This document shows, in pieces, positions 27,694-36,405 of a stretch of DNA of 64,000 bases; the first letter of the stretch is position 1, and each line of letters starts with the position of its first letter. Under the pieces are notes generated by a model, which did not search any database, was not told the DNA's origin, and saw only the letters and a program-made list of their open reading frames with translations. Made by a program: the position numbers and the translations under genes. The DNA is taken from assembly GCF_003813985.1 (NCBI RefSeq), contig NZ_CP033897.1, positions 248,001 through 312,000 of the forward strand, written 5' to 3'. The DNA is from Corynebacterium gerontici. GTDB taxonomy: Bacteria > Actinomycetota > Actinomycetes > Mycobacteriales > Mycobacteriaceae.

Positions 27694-28755
27694 ATGCTCT
27701 TTTTCCTCGCTGCCGTCCTCGGGCTCGCCGGTGTTGCGCTTTGGCTTTTCGACGTCCAACGTAACCGACCCCCGCGTCAAACATTGCCTGAGCAGGAGCC
27801 CATTGTGAAGGCGGAACTTGGGCCCGAGGAAGTGGAGTCTCCGGAGGAGTTTAGCGCTGGACCGCCAGCGGCTGAGCCGAAACCGAAGCGTTCTTCTTTC
27901 CAGGGCTTTCCTGCCGGTTTGCGTAGGGAAAAGCGCCAATGGGCTCAATCTCAGGGCTTTGATTTTGAGAAAAGCGATGATCTCTTGGCGCAGGAATGGG
28001 AGCGAGGCCCTGAGGGGACAGCGAAGAACATAGTGAGCGGATCTGCGCGCGGCACTGAGATTCGCCTCTTCGAAATCAATGGAATCACTATGATGGCTGC
28101 TCGCAGGAACGCGGCCTCCGAGGTGCTCTTCTTGGCGCAGCGCGAAGCGGATCCGGATCTCATCCGCGTTGGCCAGGCCGATGATCTTGTGCTCATGGGC
28201 AGTGATCAGGGCGCTGTGCAGCGCATGTTGGATGAACGGGCATATCGCTGCTTCTCCTTATTGCCTGACGCCGTTGAATCCGTGTGGTGCGAGGCTGATT
28301 GGGTCCTCACGCAATTGTCTAAGCCAAATCATCAGCAGGATTGGAATCAAACTGCCCAGGCCATCACCTGGCTTGCTGACGCGGCTATGGTGTTGCCGAG
28401 GCGTGGCAATACCGATCTCCCCGTCCCGCTTGAGCAGATGGATCCCACCCGCCCCCTGCCACCGACCCCACCGGCGCAGGAACTGGAACAGGACGCTACT
28501 GCGGCCAATGTCCCTGAGCCGGAGATCGAGGCGACCGTGGTGGAGCTCCCCAGCCGTGCAGCGAAGATCTCGATGGGGGAGGTGGAGCAGCGCCCACTCG
28601 GTGGTGATGAGATTGATCCCATTGGCACTGGTGAAAAGCCACAGCCCAGTGATTTCCAGGGAACCCGGGTGCTCCGCGACTTAAGCGCTGGTTCCAGTAT
28701 TTTTGATGACGTTGCCCGCGATCTTGGCACCGACCCTCTAGAAAAGGATGAGTGA
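27694..28755 (+). CDS. Membrane-anchored hypothetical protein
   Basis: 353 aa. One N-terminal membrane segment (FFLAAVLGLAGVALWLF) is followed by a short basic stretch, so the bulk is probably cytoplasmic. A folded-looking region covers about residues 65-235 (GFPAGLRREKRQWAQ, EIRLFEINGITMMAARRN, WVLTQLSKPNHQQDW). Acidic, Pro-rich linkers flank it, and the C-terminus is acidic and probably disordered. I recognise no enzyme motif. The family looks restricted to Corynebacteriales. It overlaps or abuts pyrE, so co-transcription is likely, but no role in pyrimidine synthesis is indicated. Confidence 0.75.
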   Translation: MLFFLAAVLGLAGVALWLFDVQRNRPPRQTLPEQEPIVKAELGPEEVESPEEFSAGPPAAEPKPKRSSFQGFPAGLRREKRQWAQSQGFDFEKSDDLLAQEWERGPEGTAKNIVSGSARGTEIRLFEINGITMMAARRNAASEVLFLAQREADPDLIRVGQADDLVLMGSDQGAVQRMLDERAYRCFSLLPDAVESVWCEADWVLTQLSKPNHQQDWNQTAQAITWLADAAMVLPRRGNTDLPVPLEQMDPTRPLPPTPPAQELEQDATAANVPEPEIEATVVELPSRAAKISMGEVEQRPLGGDEIDPIGTGEKPQPSDFQGTRVLRDLSAGSSIFDDVARDLGTDPLEKDE

Positions 28756-28757
28756 AC

Positions 28758-29297
28758 ATGAACGAATCGAAGAAGCAGCAATTGGCGCAGCTCGTGAAAG
28801 AGCTTGCAGTTGTGCACGGAAAAGTCACGCTTTCTTCCGGCAAGGAAGCCGATTATTACGTTGATCTACGTCGCGCCACCTTGCATCATGAGGCGTCGAG
28901 GCTCATTGGCGAGCTCTTGCGCGAGCTCACCCACGACCTCAACTACGTGGCCGTCGGTGGTCTGACGCTGGGCGCTGATCCCGTGGCCACCTCGATCATG
29001 CATGCTGAGGGCCGCCCGATCGACGCGTTCGTGGTGCGCAAAGAGGCAAAGAAACACGGTATGCAGCGCCGCATTGAGGGCCCAGACATTGTGGGCAAGA
29101 AGGTGCTGGTGGTTGAGGACACCACCACCACTGGTAACTCCCCGCTGACGGCTGTTGCGGCTTTGCGCGAGGCCGGTGCGGAAGTGGTGGGCGTTGCCAC
29201 CGTGGTCGACCGAGCAACCGGTGCCGCCGATGTCATCGCCGCCGAGGGTTTGGAATACCGCTACATCTTGGGGTTGGATGATCTTGGTCTTGAGTGA
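28758..29297 (+). CDS. pyrE: Orotate phosphoribosyltransferase
   Basis: Makes OMP from orotate and PRPP in pyrimidine biosynthesis. About 179 aa. The PRPP-binding loop is KVLVVEDTTTTGNSP (residues about 115-129). The flexible catalytic loop region has VRKEAKKHGMQRRIEG. GTG 28752 would overlap the preceding stop by four bases. ATG 28758, ten bases after AAGGA, is preferred, and both are in frame. Confidence 0.95.
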   Translation: MNESKKQQLAQLVKELAVVHGKVTLSSGKEADYYVDLRRATLHHEASRLIGELLRELTHDLNYVAVGGLTLGADPVATSIMHAEGRPIDAFVVRKEAKKHGMQRRIEGPDIVGKKVLVVEDTTTTGNSPLTAVAALREAGAEVVGVATVVDRATGAADVIAAEGLEYRYILGLDDLGLE

Positions 29298-29949
29298 TCA
29301 ACCGGGGCCGACGGAATGGGGCGAATCTCGCCACGGCGTCGGCCCCTGGGAACAGGAGCGCCCCGGCCAGCTTGCCGACGACCCCCGCTACGATCCAGAA
29401 CTGCTCGCCGAAGGGGATCGCCGTAACGTCGTGGATGCCTACCGCTACTGGCGCCGCGAGGCAATCGTTGCCGACATTGATACCCGCCGCCACGATCTGC
29501 ACATCGCGATTGAGAACTTCGAGCACGACGCCAATATCGGCACCGTGGTGCGCACAGCGAATGCTTTCGCCGTGAATACCGTGCACATTGTCGGGCGCCG
29601 TCGCTGGAATCGGCGAGGCGCGATGGTGACGGATCGCTACCAGCACCTGCAGCATCATGCGAATATCGCCGAGCTGCTTGAGTGGGCAAAACAGCAGGGG
29701 CTGATAGTGGTAGCCATCGACAACACCCCCGGCTCAGTGCCCCTGGAAACGGCAGCATTGCCACGCCGCTGCCTGCTGTTATTCGGCCAGGAAGGTCCGG
29801 GTGTTTCCGAGGATGCCAGCAGTAAAGCAGCGATGACATGTTCCATTGCGCAGTTTGGTTCCACCCGTTCGATTAACGTGGGCGTAGCGGCAGGTATTGC
29901 GATGCATGCATGGATTCGTCAATATGCTGATCTAGGTAACGCTTGGTAA
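29278..29949 (+). CDS. SpoU/TrmH-family RNA 2'-O-methyltransferase
   Basis: SPOUT-fold methyltransferase using SAM to methylate a ribose in tRNA or rRNA. About 223 aa. The three family motifs are ANIGTVVRTANAF, LLLFGQEGPGVSED and SINVGVAAGIAMHAW, which form the SAM knot. A Trp/Pro-rich N-terminal extension of about 45 residues precedes the domain. The start is uncertain among ATG 29278 and in-frame TTG codons at 29284 and 29290, all overlapping the end of pyrE. The target nucleotide cannot be assigned. Confidence 0.85.
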   Translation: MILVLSDQPGPTEWGESRHGVGPWEQERPGQLADDPRYDPELLAEGDRRNVVDAYRYWRREAIVADIDTRRHDLHIAIENFEHDANIGTVVRTANAFAVNTVHIVGRRRWNRRGAMVTDRYQHLQHHANIAELLEWAKQQGLIVVAIDNTPGSVPLETAALPRRCLLLFGQEGPGVSEDASSKAAMTCSIAQFGSTRSINVGVAAGIAMHAWIRQYADLGNAW

Positions 29950-29970
29950 AAGAAGTGATAGGGAGATTTC

Positions 29971-31110
29971 GTGTCTGAGATGTGGCTGCATCGCGCAGAT
30001 CTTGCTGAACAGGCAATTAATGAGCGGCATGCGCAGTCATTGTGGTTGCTGCCAAAGACCAATTTGGCGGTAGTTGCGTGGCCGCCCACCACGAAGGAAA
30101 AACTTCACTACCGGTGGCATTACTGGTGGCAGGCTCATTACTTGGATTGCCTTGTCGACGCAGCCTCGCGCCGCGCAACCAAAGCGCGCAAACTTCAAAT
30201 CCGTCAGACACTCCTGGGGCTTCGTATCCGCCAGCTTGGCAGGCTCACCCGTAATAAGTACTACGACGATAAGTCCTGGCTGGCGCTCGCCATGGCTCGT
30301 GCCAAAAAGCTGGAGAGAAAGTCCAAACCGAAGTACCTACGCGCGCTTGAAGCCAACATTATTGACGGCATTGATTCAACCACTGGGGTGCTGCCGTGGC
30401 GGGTAGGGGAGCACTTCTTTAACGTTCCAACCAATGGTCCTGCGGCGATCATGCTGGCGCGCAACGGTGATATTCGCCAGGCGCGGGAGCTTGTTGATTG
30501 GATGATCGACAATCTCTTGGCGGAAAACGGCCTGATTATGGACGGTATCCGCATGACCATGGAAGGCCCGAAGGTGGTCAAACCCACCCACCCCTATTGT
30601 CAGGGAGTGGTCATCGGTGCCTGCGTGGAGATCGCGGAGGCTCTGCGTGAGCACGACTATGAAACTTCCGTCCAGTACCTCACTCACGCTCGTGCTCTGG
30701 TGCATGCGGTTGCAAAAGAAATGGCAACGTCCGCGGGAGTGATCGACTGGGCAACTGGCGATGGCGACGGAGGTCTGTTCAAGGGCATCCTCGTTCGCTA
30801 TCTGGCGGATCTGGCTGTACGGATTCCTGAGGATAATGACGCCAATATCGCCACCAAGCGCATTGCGCGGCGGCTGGTGCTTGCCTCGGCTGAAAGCGTT
30901 TGGGCCCACCGGCTAGAGGTCGATGGCCTCCCAGTTTTCCCAACGGACTGGACTGAGGATGCTCGTTTGCCTCATAACTTTGGTGTGGGTGGCTCGTCGC
31001 TTTCGGATATTGTCCGAGTTGTCCGCATTGACGAGCGTGATCTCTCCGTGCAGCTCTCCGGCTGGATGCTGCTTGAAGCTGCTGCGCGAGTATCTGCTCA
31101 CTCCAGTTAA
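29971..31110 (+). CDS. GH76-like (alpha-1,6-mannanase family) protein, apparently cytoplasmic
   Basis: 379 aa with an alpha/alpha-barrel-like pattern of repeated helices. GH76 features include YWWQAHYLDCLVDA near the N-terminus and the later YCQGVVIGACVEIAEAL, WATGDGDGGLFKGILVRYLADL and LEVDGLPVFPTDW segments. GH76 enzymes cut alpha-1,6-mannan backbones, which matches corynebacterial lipomannan. No signal peptide or membrane segment is present, which is unusual for an enzyme acting on envelope glycans. GTG 29971 has GGGAG about 6 bases upstream. The catalytic Asp pair cannot be assigned with certainty, so activity is unproven. Confidence 0.65.
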   Translation: MSEMWLHRADLAEQAINERHAQSLWLLPKTNLAVVAWPPTTKEKLHYRWHYWWQAHYLDCLVDAASRRATKARKLQIRQTLLGLRIRQLGRLTRNKYYDDKSWLALAMARAKKLERKSKPKYLRALEANIIDGIDSTTGVLPWRVGEHFFNVPTNGPAAIMLARNGDIRQARELVDWMIDNLLAENGLIMDGIRMTMEGPKVVKPTHPYCQGVVIGACVEIAEALREHDYETSVQYLTHARALVHAVAKEMATSAGVIDWATGDGDGGLFKGILVRYLADLAVRIPEDNDANIATKRIARRLVLASAESVWAHRLEVDGLPVFPTDWTEDARLPHNFGVGGSSLSDIVRVVRIDERDLSVQLSGWMLLEAAARVSAHSS

Positions 31111-31209
31111 GTTGGGCTCGTGTTTGCCCATGCCCGAATATGTGGGATTTCTCTCGCAATTTGCGCGGATTTTTTCGTAATCGGGCAAGCGAGCGAATGC
31201 TTTCGCTGG

Positions 31210-31258
31210 CATACTTGAAAAGTGACACATTGATTCGCTCGACTGGAGGGTCACTTTT
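31210..31258 (+). promoter_or_regulatory. fba promoter and 5'-terminal hairpin flush with the start codon
   Basis: A -10-like CATACT lies at 31210-31215. AAAAGTGAC (31218-31226) and GTCACTTTT (31250-31258) are a perfect 9-bp inverted repeat. The second arm ends immediately before ATG 31259, and GGAGG (31245-31249) is in the loop. The mRNA would begin with this hairpin. It could stabilise the message or present or hide the ribosome site. Confidence 0.5.
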
Positions 31259-32293
31259 ATGCCAATCGCAACTCCTGAGGTCTACAACGAGATGCTTGAT
31301 CGCGCTAAGGAAGGCGGCTTCGCTTTCCCGGCCATCAACTGCACCTCCTCGGAGACCATCAACGCCGCACTCAAGGGCTTCGCTGAGGCTGAGTCTGACG
31401 GCATCATTCAGTTCTCCACCGGTGGCGCCGAGTTTGGTTCCGGCCTTGCGGTGAAGAACAAGGTGAAGGGCGCTGTTGCTCTTGCAGCTTTCGCGCACGA
31501 GGCAGCGAAGTCCTACGGCATCAACGTGGCTCTGCACACCGACCACTGCCAGAAGGAAGTGCTGGACGAGTACGTTCGTCCGCTGCTCGCCATCTCCCAG
31601 GAGCGCGTCGACCGCGGCGAACTGCCCCTGTTCCAGTCCCACATGTGGGACGGTTCCGCAGTGCCGATCGACGAGAACCTGGAAATCGCCCAGGAACTGC
31701 TGGCAAAGGCTAAGGCAGCGCACATCATCCTCGAAGCTGAGATCGGCGTCGTCGGCGGCGAAGAGGACGGCGTTGAGGCCAAGGCTGGCGCTAACCTGTA
31801 CACCTCCCCTGAGGACTTTGAAAAGACCATCGACGCCCTGGGCACCGGCGAGAACGGCCGCTACCTACTGGCCGCTACTTTCGGCAACGTGCACGGTGTG
31901 TACAAGCCCGGCAACGTGAAGCTTCGCCCCGAGGTGCTGCTGGAAGGCCAGCAGGTCGCTCGCAAGAAGCTGGGTCTTTCCGATGACTCCCTGCCTTTCG
32001 ACTTCGTCTTCCACGGCGGCTCCGGCTCCGAGAAGGAGAAGATTGAGGAGTCCCTGCGCTACGGCGTCATCAAGATGAACGTGGACACCGACACCCAGTA
32101 CGCCTTCACCCGTCCGATCGTTGGTCACATGTTCTCCAACTACGACGGTGTGCTGAAGATCGACGGTGAAGTGGGCAACAAGAAAGTGTATGACCCACGC
32201 TCCTTCATGAAGAAGGCTGAACAGGGCATGTCCGAGCGCGTCATTGAGGCTTGCCAGGACCTGCACTCTGTTGGCACCACCCTGGGCAAGTAA
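31259..32293 (+). CDS. fba: Class II fructose-bisphosphate aldolase
   Basis: Zn-dependent cleavage or synthesis of fructose-1,6-bisphosphate in glycolysis and gluconeogenesis. The protein is 344 aa, the class IIA length. Zinc and catalytic residues lie in NVALHTDHCQKE (Asp and His), LEAEIGVVGGEEDG (Glu), TFGNVHGVYKPG (His) and FVFHGGSGSEKE (His). The start is set by GGAGG ten bases upstream. It is monocistronic, with its own promoter and terminator, as expected for a highly expressed central-metabolism gene. Confidence 0.97.
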   Translation: MPIATPEVYNEMLDRAKEGGFAFPAINCTSSETINAALKGFAEAESDGIIQFSTGGAEFGSGLAVKNKVKGAVALAAFAHEAAKSYGINVALHTDHCQKEVLDEYVRPLLAISQERVDRGELPLFQSHMWDGSAVPIDENLEIAQELLAKAKAAHIILEAEIGVVGGEEDGVEAKAGANLYTSPEDFEKTIDALGTGENGRYLLAATFGNVHGVYKPGNVKLRPEVLLEGQQVARKKLGLSDDSLPFDFVFHGGSGSEKEKIEESLRYGVIKMNVDTDTQYAFTRPIVGHMFSNYDGVLKIDGEVGNKKVYDPRSFMKKAEQGMSERVIEACQDLHSVGTTLGK

Positions 32294-32306
32294 TAACTTG
32301 CATCTT

Positions 32307-32331
32307 ACTGGCCCCGTTTGGGGCCAGTTTT
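32307..32331 (+). terminator. fba intrinsic terminator
   Basis: ACTGGCCCC (32307-32315), GTTT loop, GGGGCCAGT (32320-32328), then TTTTG. Confidence 0.9.
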
Positions 32332-32458
32332 GTGAATTCTGGGTTAATTTTTCGGCATCGTGCAGGTCATTCGGGGATATAGGCTCGCCCGCGAGCGTGC
32401 ACTTGGGTAACAATATTGGGCGGATTGTTCGCCTATGTTGCCAAGGAAGACTTACACC

Positions 32459-33604
32459 ATGCGCCGCATCGCCACGGCACTGCTGACCGCCACTCTCGCC
32501 GCATCTGGGATGCAGGCGTGGGGCGTCGAAAAGCCGGAACCCCAGCCCTTTGGGCTTGACGCCTACTGGATTTACCAGTCTGACCGCAGCTCATACCCCG
32601 ACTGGATTTACGACCAGGTCATTGGGGAATTTAAGGACCTCAAAGCGAATCACCCCGAGGTGATGCAGTCGAATCTGGACCAAGTGGTCAAGATCAACAA
32701 CAATGCGGACGCAGACACCATTGCGCGAGCTCAACAGGACGCTGCCACGGATACCGAAGGGGTTCTGGGGCATTTTGCCGATGCTTTCGGTTCCGAGCTT
32801 GGGCAACAATTCCGCGATGCGCTGGCAGAAGGGCGCCTGCCCAAGACCACAATGATGTTCGATGGCGTCACCGCGCGTGCAGGCGGCTTGGCAAATTCCA
32901 CGTTCATCGAGAAAGAAATTTTCGCCAACGAACGTCCCTATATTGAACATCCGGATCAGATCAAACGCTACGACGTCCCCGGCAAAGACATTTATCCCAC
33001 CTCGAAGTCCTTCCCCTCCGGTCACACCAACCAAGCCACTTGGACAACCACACTGCTGGCGGTCCTGCTGCCCGAAGCGGCTCCGCAATTACTTGAACGC
33101 GGCTCCGCGGCCGGGTATCACCGCATGGTGCTTGGAGTTCACTACCCACTCGATGTCATCGGTGGGCGCATGACGGGAATCGCCGCCGCAGCAGATCGTT
33201 GGAATGATCAGCGCATGCGCGCCAACCTTGAAGCCGTTGGCCAGGAAATCCGTGCCGAGCTCGAATGGCGTTGTGGTGCAAGCCTGAGCGAGTGCATGGC
33301 GCGCCAGGCGGAGGATCCCCAAGCGGCGGTGGAGCGCTACACGGAGCGTCTGAACTACGATTTTGATCCCGTGAACAGCTTGGATGCACCTATGGTGGTG
33401 CCGCCGCAGGCGCCCGATCTGCTTCTGGGCGCATTCCCTGAGCTGAGCTATGAGCAGCGCGCCTCCATCCTCGCTCAAACCGCAGGTCCGGCCGGTATGC
33501 CGCTCGACAATTCCTCAGCTTCGTGGGAGAGGATTAATCTAGCAAAGGCAATGACAGCCAATGTGCGTACTGAAGCCGATGGCAGCGTAACCGTAGTGAA
33601 CTAA
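32459..33604 (+). CDS. Secreted PAP2-family acid phosphatase
   Basis: Exported class A-type acid phosphatase of 381 aa. The signal peptide is MRRIATALLTATLAASGMQA, with cleavage likely after the second Ala-rich motif. The three PAP2 motifs are visible: NERPYIEHP, FPSGHTNQATW and GYHRMVLGVHYPLDV, containing the catalytic His pair. ATG 32459 is chosen because AAGGAAG lies upstream and a Met-Arg-Arg start gives a proper signal peptide; an ATG at 32435 adds eight unneeded residues. The gene is followed nine bases later by the Tat-exported PhoD gene, suggesting a phosphate-scavenging pair. Confidence 0.88.
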   Translation: MRRIATALLTATLAASGMQAWGVEKPEPQPFGLDAYWIYQSDRSSYPDWIYDQVIGEFKDLKANHPEVMQSNLDQVVKINNNADADTIARAQQDAATDTEGVLGHFADAFGSELGQQFRDALAEGRLPKTTMMFDGVTARAGGLANSTFIEKEIFANERPYIEHPDQIKRYDVPGKDIYPTSKSFPSGHTNQATWTTTLLAVLLPEAAPQLLERGSAAGYHRMVLGVHYPLDVIGGRMTGIAAAADRWNDQRMRANLEAVGQEIRAELEWRCGASLSECMARQAEDPQAAVERYTERLNYDFDPVNSLDAPMVVPPQAPDLLLGAFPELSYEQRASILAQTAGPAGMPLDNSSASWERINLAKAMTANVRTEADGSVTVVN

Positions 33605-33613
33605 GGAGAAGCT

Positions 33614-35242
33614 TTGTTTCCCGCTTTCAATCGACGCCGTTTTCTCCAGATTGCGGCTACCTCCTCGGCTGTGGCTGCCGCTCCCCGCGCTCTGACCGCA
33701 ACGGGCCAGAACCACGCGGTGTTCCAGCATTCTGTTGCCTCCGGCGACCCAACAGCAGACGCCGTCATCATTTGGACCCGCGTCACTCCGCAACCGGATG
33801 CCACCCCAGGCTCCGGGATCGGGCCAGCCGTGGAAGTGCGATGGGAAGTCGCCACTGATATCGACTTCACGAACATCGTCACCGGTGGCACCCTAAGCAC
33901 CGGCGCGGAGCGTGACCACACCGTGAAGGTTGACGTGCAAGGGCTCGCCCCGGACGCGCACTACTTTTATCGTTTCCACGCGCTTGAGCAAACTTCGCGC
34001 ACGGGCCACACCCGCACCGCCCCCGCAGAGGCTGTAGAGGCCATCCGTTTTGGTGTGGTGTCTTGCTCCAATTACGAGGCCGGCTATTTCCGCGCCTACC
34101 AAGATTTAGCGCAGCGCATGGATCTCGACTTCGTGCTGCATTTGGGTGACTACACCTATGAGTACGCCACCGGTGAATACGTTGGTGCGCACAAGACTCA
34201 AGTGCGCCAGGTGCAGCCGCCGCAGCGCACCACCACTTTGACGGACTATCGCATCCGCCAGGGCTGGTATCACCTCGATCCGGACTTGGCCGATCTGCAC
34301 GCGCTCAAGCCAATGATCGCGATCTGGGACGATCACGAGTTCGCCGACAATGTGTGGCGCGACGGCGCCGATGGTGACTCTTTCCAGCCCGGCGAGGATA
34401 TTCATGCCCTCAGGGCAGGTGCGAAGCAGGCGTACTTGGAGTGGATGCCGGTGCGTCGTAGCGCGGATGAACCCGTATATCGCACGTTTTCTTATGGGCC
34501 GCTCATGGACATTATCGTCCCCGACCTGCGCACATACCGCGACAAGAAGGCTGAAATTGGCCTCGAGTCCAATGATCCTGCGCGCACCATGATGGGGTCG
34601 GATCAATTCGCATGGTTCCGCGAGCAGCTTGATGCGTCTACGGCTCGCTGGCAGGTGATCGCCAATGAAGTGATGTTCGCTCCCATGACGCTGCCTCCCG
34701 GCCTTGATCCGCAGTTGCAACGCTGGCTCATCGAGCAAATCGGTCTGCCGGACCAAGGCATTGCGCTGAATACGGACCAGTGGGATGGCTATATGGCTGA
34801 GCGTCAAAGGCTTATCGACGCCATCCGTGAAGACGCCAACGTTGTCTTCCTCACCGGCGACATTCACTCTTCTTGGGCCTCCGACATTCCGCGAAACGTC
34901 CAGGGATACCGTGAGGGCAGTGATCGTCGAGTAGCCGCAGCGGAATTCGTCACTCCTTCCGTCACGGCGAAGGGCGCGTATGAGACCCTTGCCCCTGCCC
35001 AAGCAATGGAGCCGGCTTCGAGGCAAACGACCCGCGCAGGCGCAGAACTCCTCCGCAGCGCCGATACCTGGTTCAAGTACATCGATTTTGAATACCATGG
35101 CTATATGGCTGTTGAGGTATCCGAACATCAGGTGAAGGCGGACTGGCACTACACCGACAATGTGCTATCGCCCAACACGCAGTTTAGGCTCGCTGCAAGT
35201 TTCAGCACCCACGCCGGTGAACAAGGGGTACGTCCCGCCTAA
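33614..35242 (+). CDS. phoD: PhoD-family alkaline phosphatase/phosphodiesterase, Tat-exported
   Basis: Metal-dependent (Ca/Fe) extracytoplasmic phosphatase of 542 aa. A twin-arginine signal is present near the start (NRRRFLQIAATSSAVAAAPRA), so the folded protein crosses by Tat. PhoD features include QHSVASGDPTADAVIIWTRV at the start of the mature domain, VVSCSNYEAGYF, LHLGDYTYEYA, AIWDDHEFADN and FLTGDIHSSWA. TTG 33614 has AAGGAG six bases upstream. It is co-transcribed with the PAP2 phosphatase and shares one base (TAATG) with the FUSC gene downstream. Confidence 0.93.
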   Translation: MFPAFNRRRFLQIAATSSAVAAAPRALTATGQNHAVFQHSVASGDPTADAVIIWTRVTPQPDATPGSGIGPAVEVRWEVATDIDFTNIVTGGTLSTGAERDHTVKVDVQGLAPDAHYFYRFHALEQTSRTGHTRTAPAEAVEAIRFGVVSCSNYEAGYFRAYQDLAQRMDLDFVLHLGDYTYEYATGEYVGAHKTQVRQVQPPQRTTTLTDYRIRQGWYHLDPDLADLHALKPMIAIWDDHEFADNVWRDGADGDSFQPGEDIHALRAGAKQAYLEWMPVRRSADEPVYRTFSYGPLMDIIVPDLRTYRDKKAEIGLESNDPARTMMGSDQFAWFREQLDASTARWQVIANEVMFAPMTLPPGLDPQLQRWLIEQIGLPDQGIALNTDQWDGYMAERQRLIDAIREDANVVFLTGDIHSSWASDIPRNVQGYREGSDRRVAAAEFVTPSVTAKGAYETLAPAQAMEPASRQTTRAGAELLRSADTWFKYIDFEYHGYMAVEVSEHQVKADWHYTDNVLSPNTQFRLAASFSTHAGEQGVRPA

Positions 35243-36405
35243 TGCCGAATACCTGGGCACGACTACGGAGCGGGAATCGCCTCAAGCAGGGGATCAGCCG
35301 ATTGCGCTCCAATTGGCTGTACGTCATCCAAGCTGGCATGGCCGCAGGTTTGGCGTATCTGATGGGCAAAGTACTCGGTCATGATCAGCCATTCTTTGCC
35401 CCTATGGCCGCGGTCATCGTCCTTTCCACCACAGGAGGCGAACGCTTCCGTCGCTCCATCGAGTTGGTGATTGGCGTGAGCTTAGGCGTGGGCTTGGGTG
35501 ATCTGCTCATCGCAACTGTAGGCACTGGTCCTTGGCAGATTGCCGTGGCGGTGATGGCGTCTATTGCTCTTGCCACGGTGATTGATAAAGGCGTGCTGTT
35601 GGCAAATCAGGCGGCGTTTGCTGCGGTGCTGGTGGCCACCATCCTCCCGCCGGGCACGTCTGGCGGCACGAATCGCATGGTAGACGCCTTCATCGGCGGC
35701 ATGGTCGGTTTGGCAGTGATGGCGATCGTGCCGGAATCGCCGCTGCGTTCGGGCCGCCGGGAAATTGCAAAGATCCTTGGCATCACGGCGCAGGTACTCA
35801 CACAGGTGGAACGGGCCGCCGCCGAGGCAGATGCCGACGCCATTGCCGAAGCGCTCCGTGAGGCGCGCGGCACTCAGGGGCAGATCAACTCCATGATTGC
35901 CGCTGCGAACTCGGGCAAGGAAAACCTCAATGTGTCTCCGCTGTTGTGGACGCAGCGCCATCGGATTCGATCGCTCATACGTGTGCTCAATCCGGTGGAC
36001 AACGCCATTCGTAACACACGAGTGCTCGCGCGCCATGCGCGCCACTTGGCGGAAATTCACCACACCCCTTCCGGCGAACAATTGCTCCTTCTGCAACGCA
36101 TTGCTGCAGTTGCGGGGCGTTTGAGTGATCTGTACTTCGGGAAGGGGAGCGAGAGCGCCGAGATTCCCGTCTTAAGTAGAGAGCTTAAGGAAATCGGGGC
36201 GCGAGCTGGGCGCGAAGTTGCTGTGGATCAGGCATTGCCTGCTCAGGTTATGCTTGGCCAAACGAGGGCACTGATCGTCGATTTGCTGCAGATCTGCGGA
36301 CTTTCTCGAGATTCGGCCATGGAGGCACTTGCGCCCATCGGTACAGTGGAAAAGTATGGGCAAGCAAACGTCGCGAACGACAGCGTATCTGAAGGAAATC
36401 GATAA
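35242..36405 (+). CDS. FUSC/ArAE-type membrane protein (copy 1)
   Basis: 387 aa. The N-terminal half has about six membrane helices of the FUSC fold (WLYVIQAGMAAGLAYLMGKVLG, DQPFFAPMAAVIVLS, ATILPPGTSGGTNRMVDAFIGG). The C-terminal half is soluble and helical (SPLLWTQRHRIRSLIRVLNPVDNAIRNTR). Characterised relatives export aromatic acids or bind polymers at the membrane, but the substrate here is unknown. ATG 35242 overlaps the phoD stop by one base. It is followed by a paralogue with the same domain order. Confidence 0.8.
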   Translation: MPNTWARLRSGNRLKQGISRLRSNWLYVIQAGMAAGLAYLMGKVLGHDQPFFAPMAAVIVLSTTGGERFRRSIELVIGVSLGVGLGDLLIATVGTGPWQIAVAVMASIALATVIDKGVLLANQAAFAAVLVATILPPGTSGGTNRMVDAFIGGMVGLAVMAIVPESPLRSGRREIAKILGITAQVLTQVERAAAEADADAIAEALREARGTQGQINSMIAAANSGKENLNVSPLLWTQRHRIRSLIRVLNPVDNAIRNTRVLARHARHLAEIHHTPSGEQLLLLQRIAAVAGRLSDLYFGKGSESAEIPVLSRELKEIGARAGREVAVDQALPAQVMLGQTRALIVDLLQICGLSRDSAMEALAPIGTVEKYGQANVANDSVSEGNR

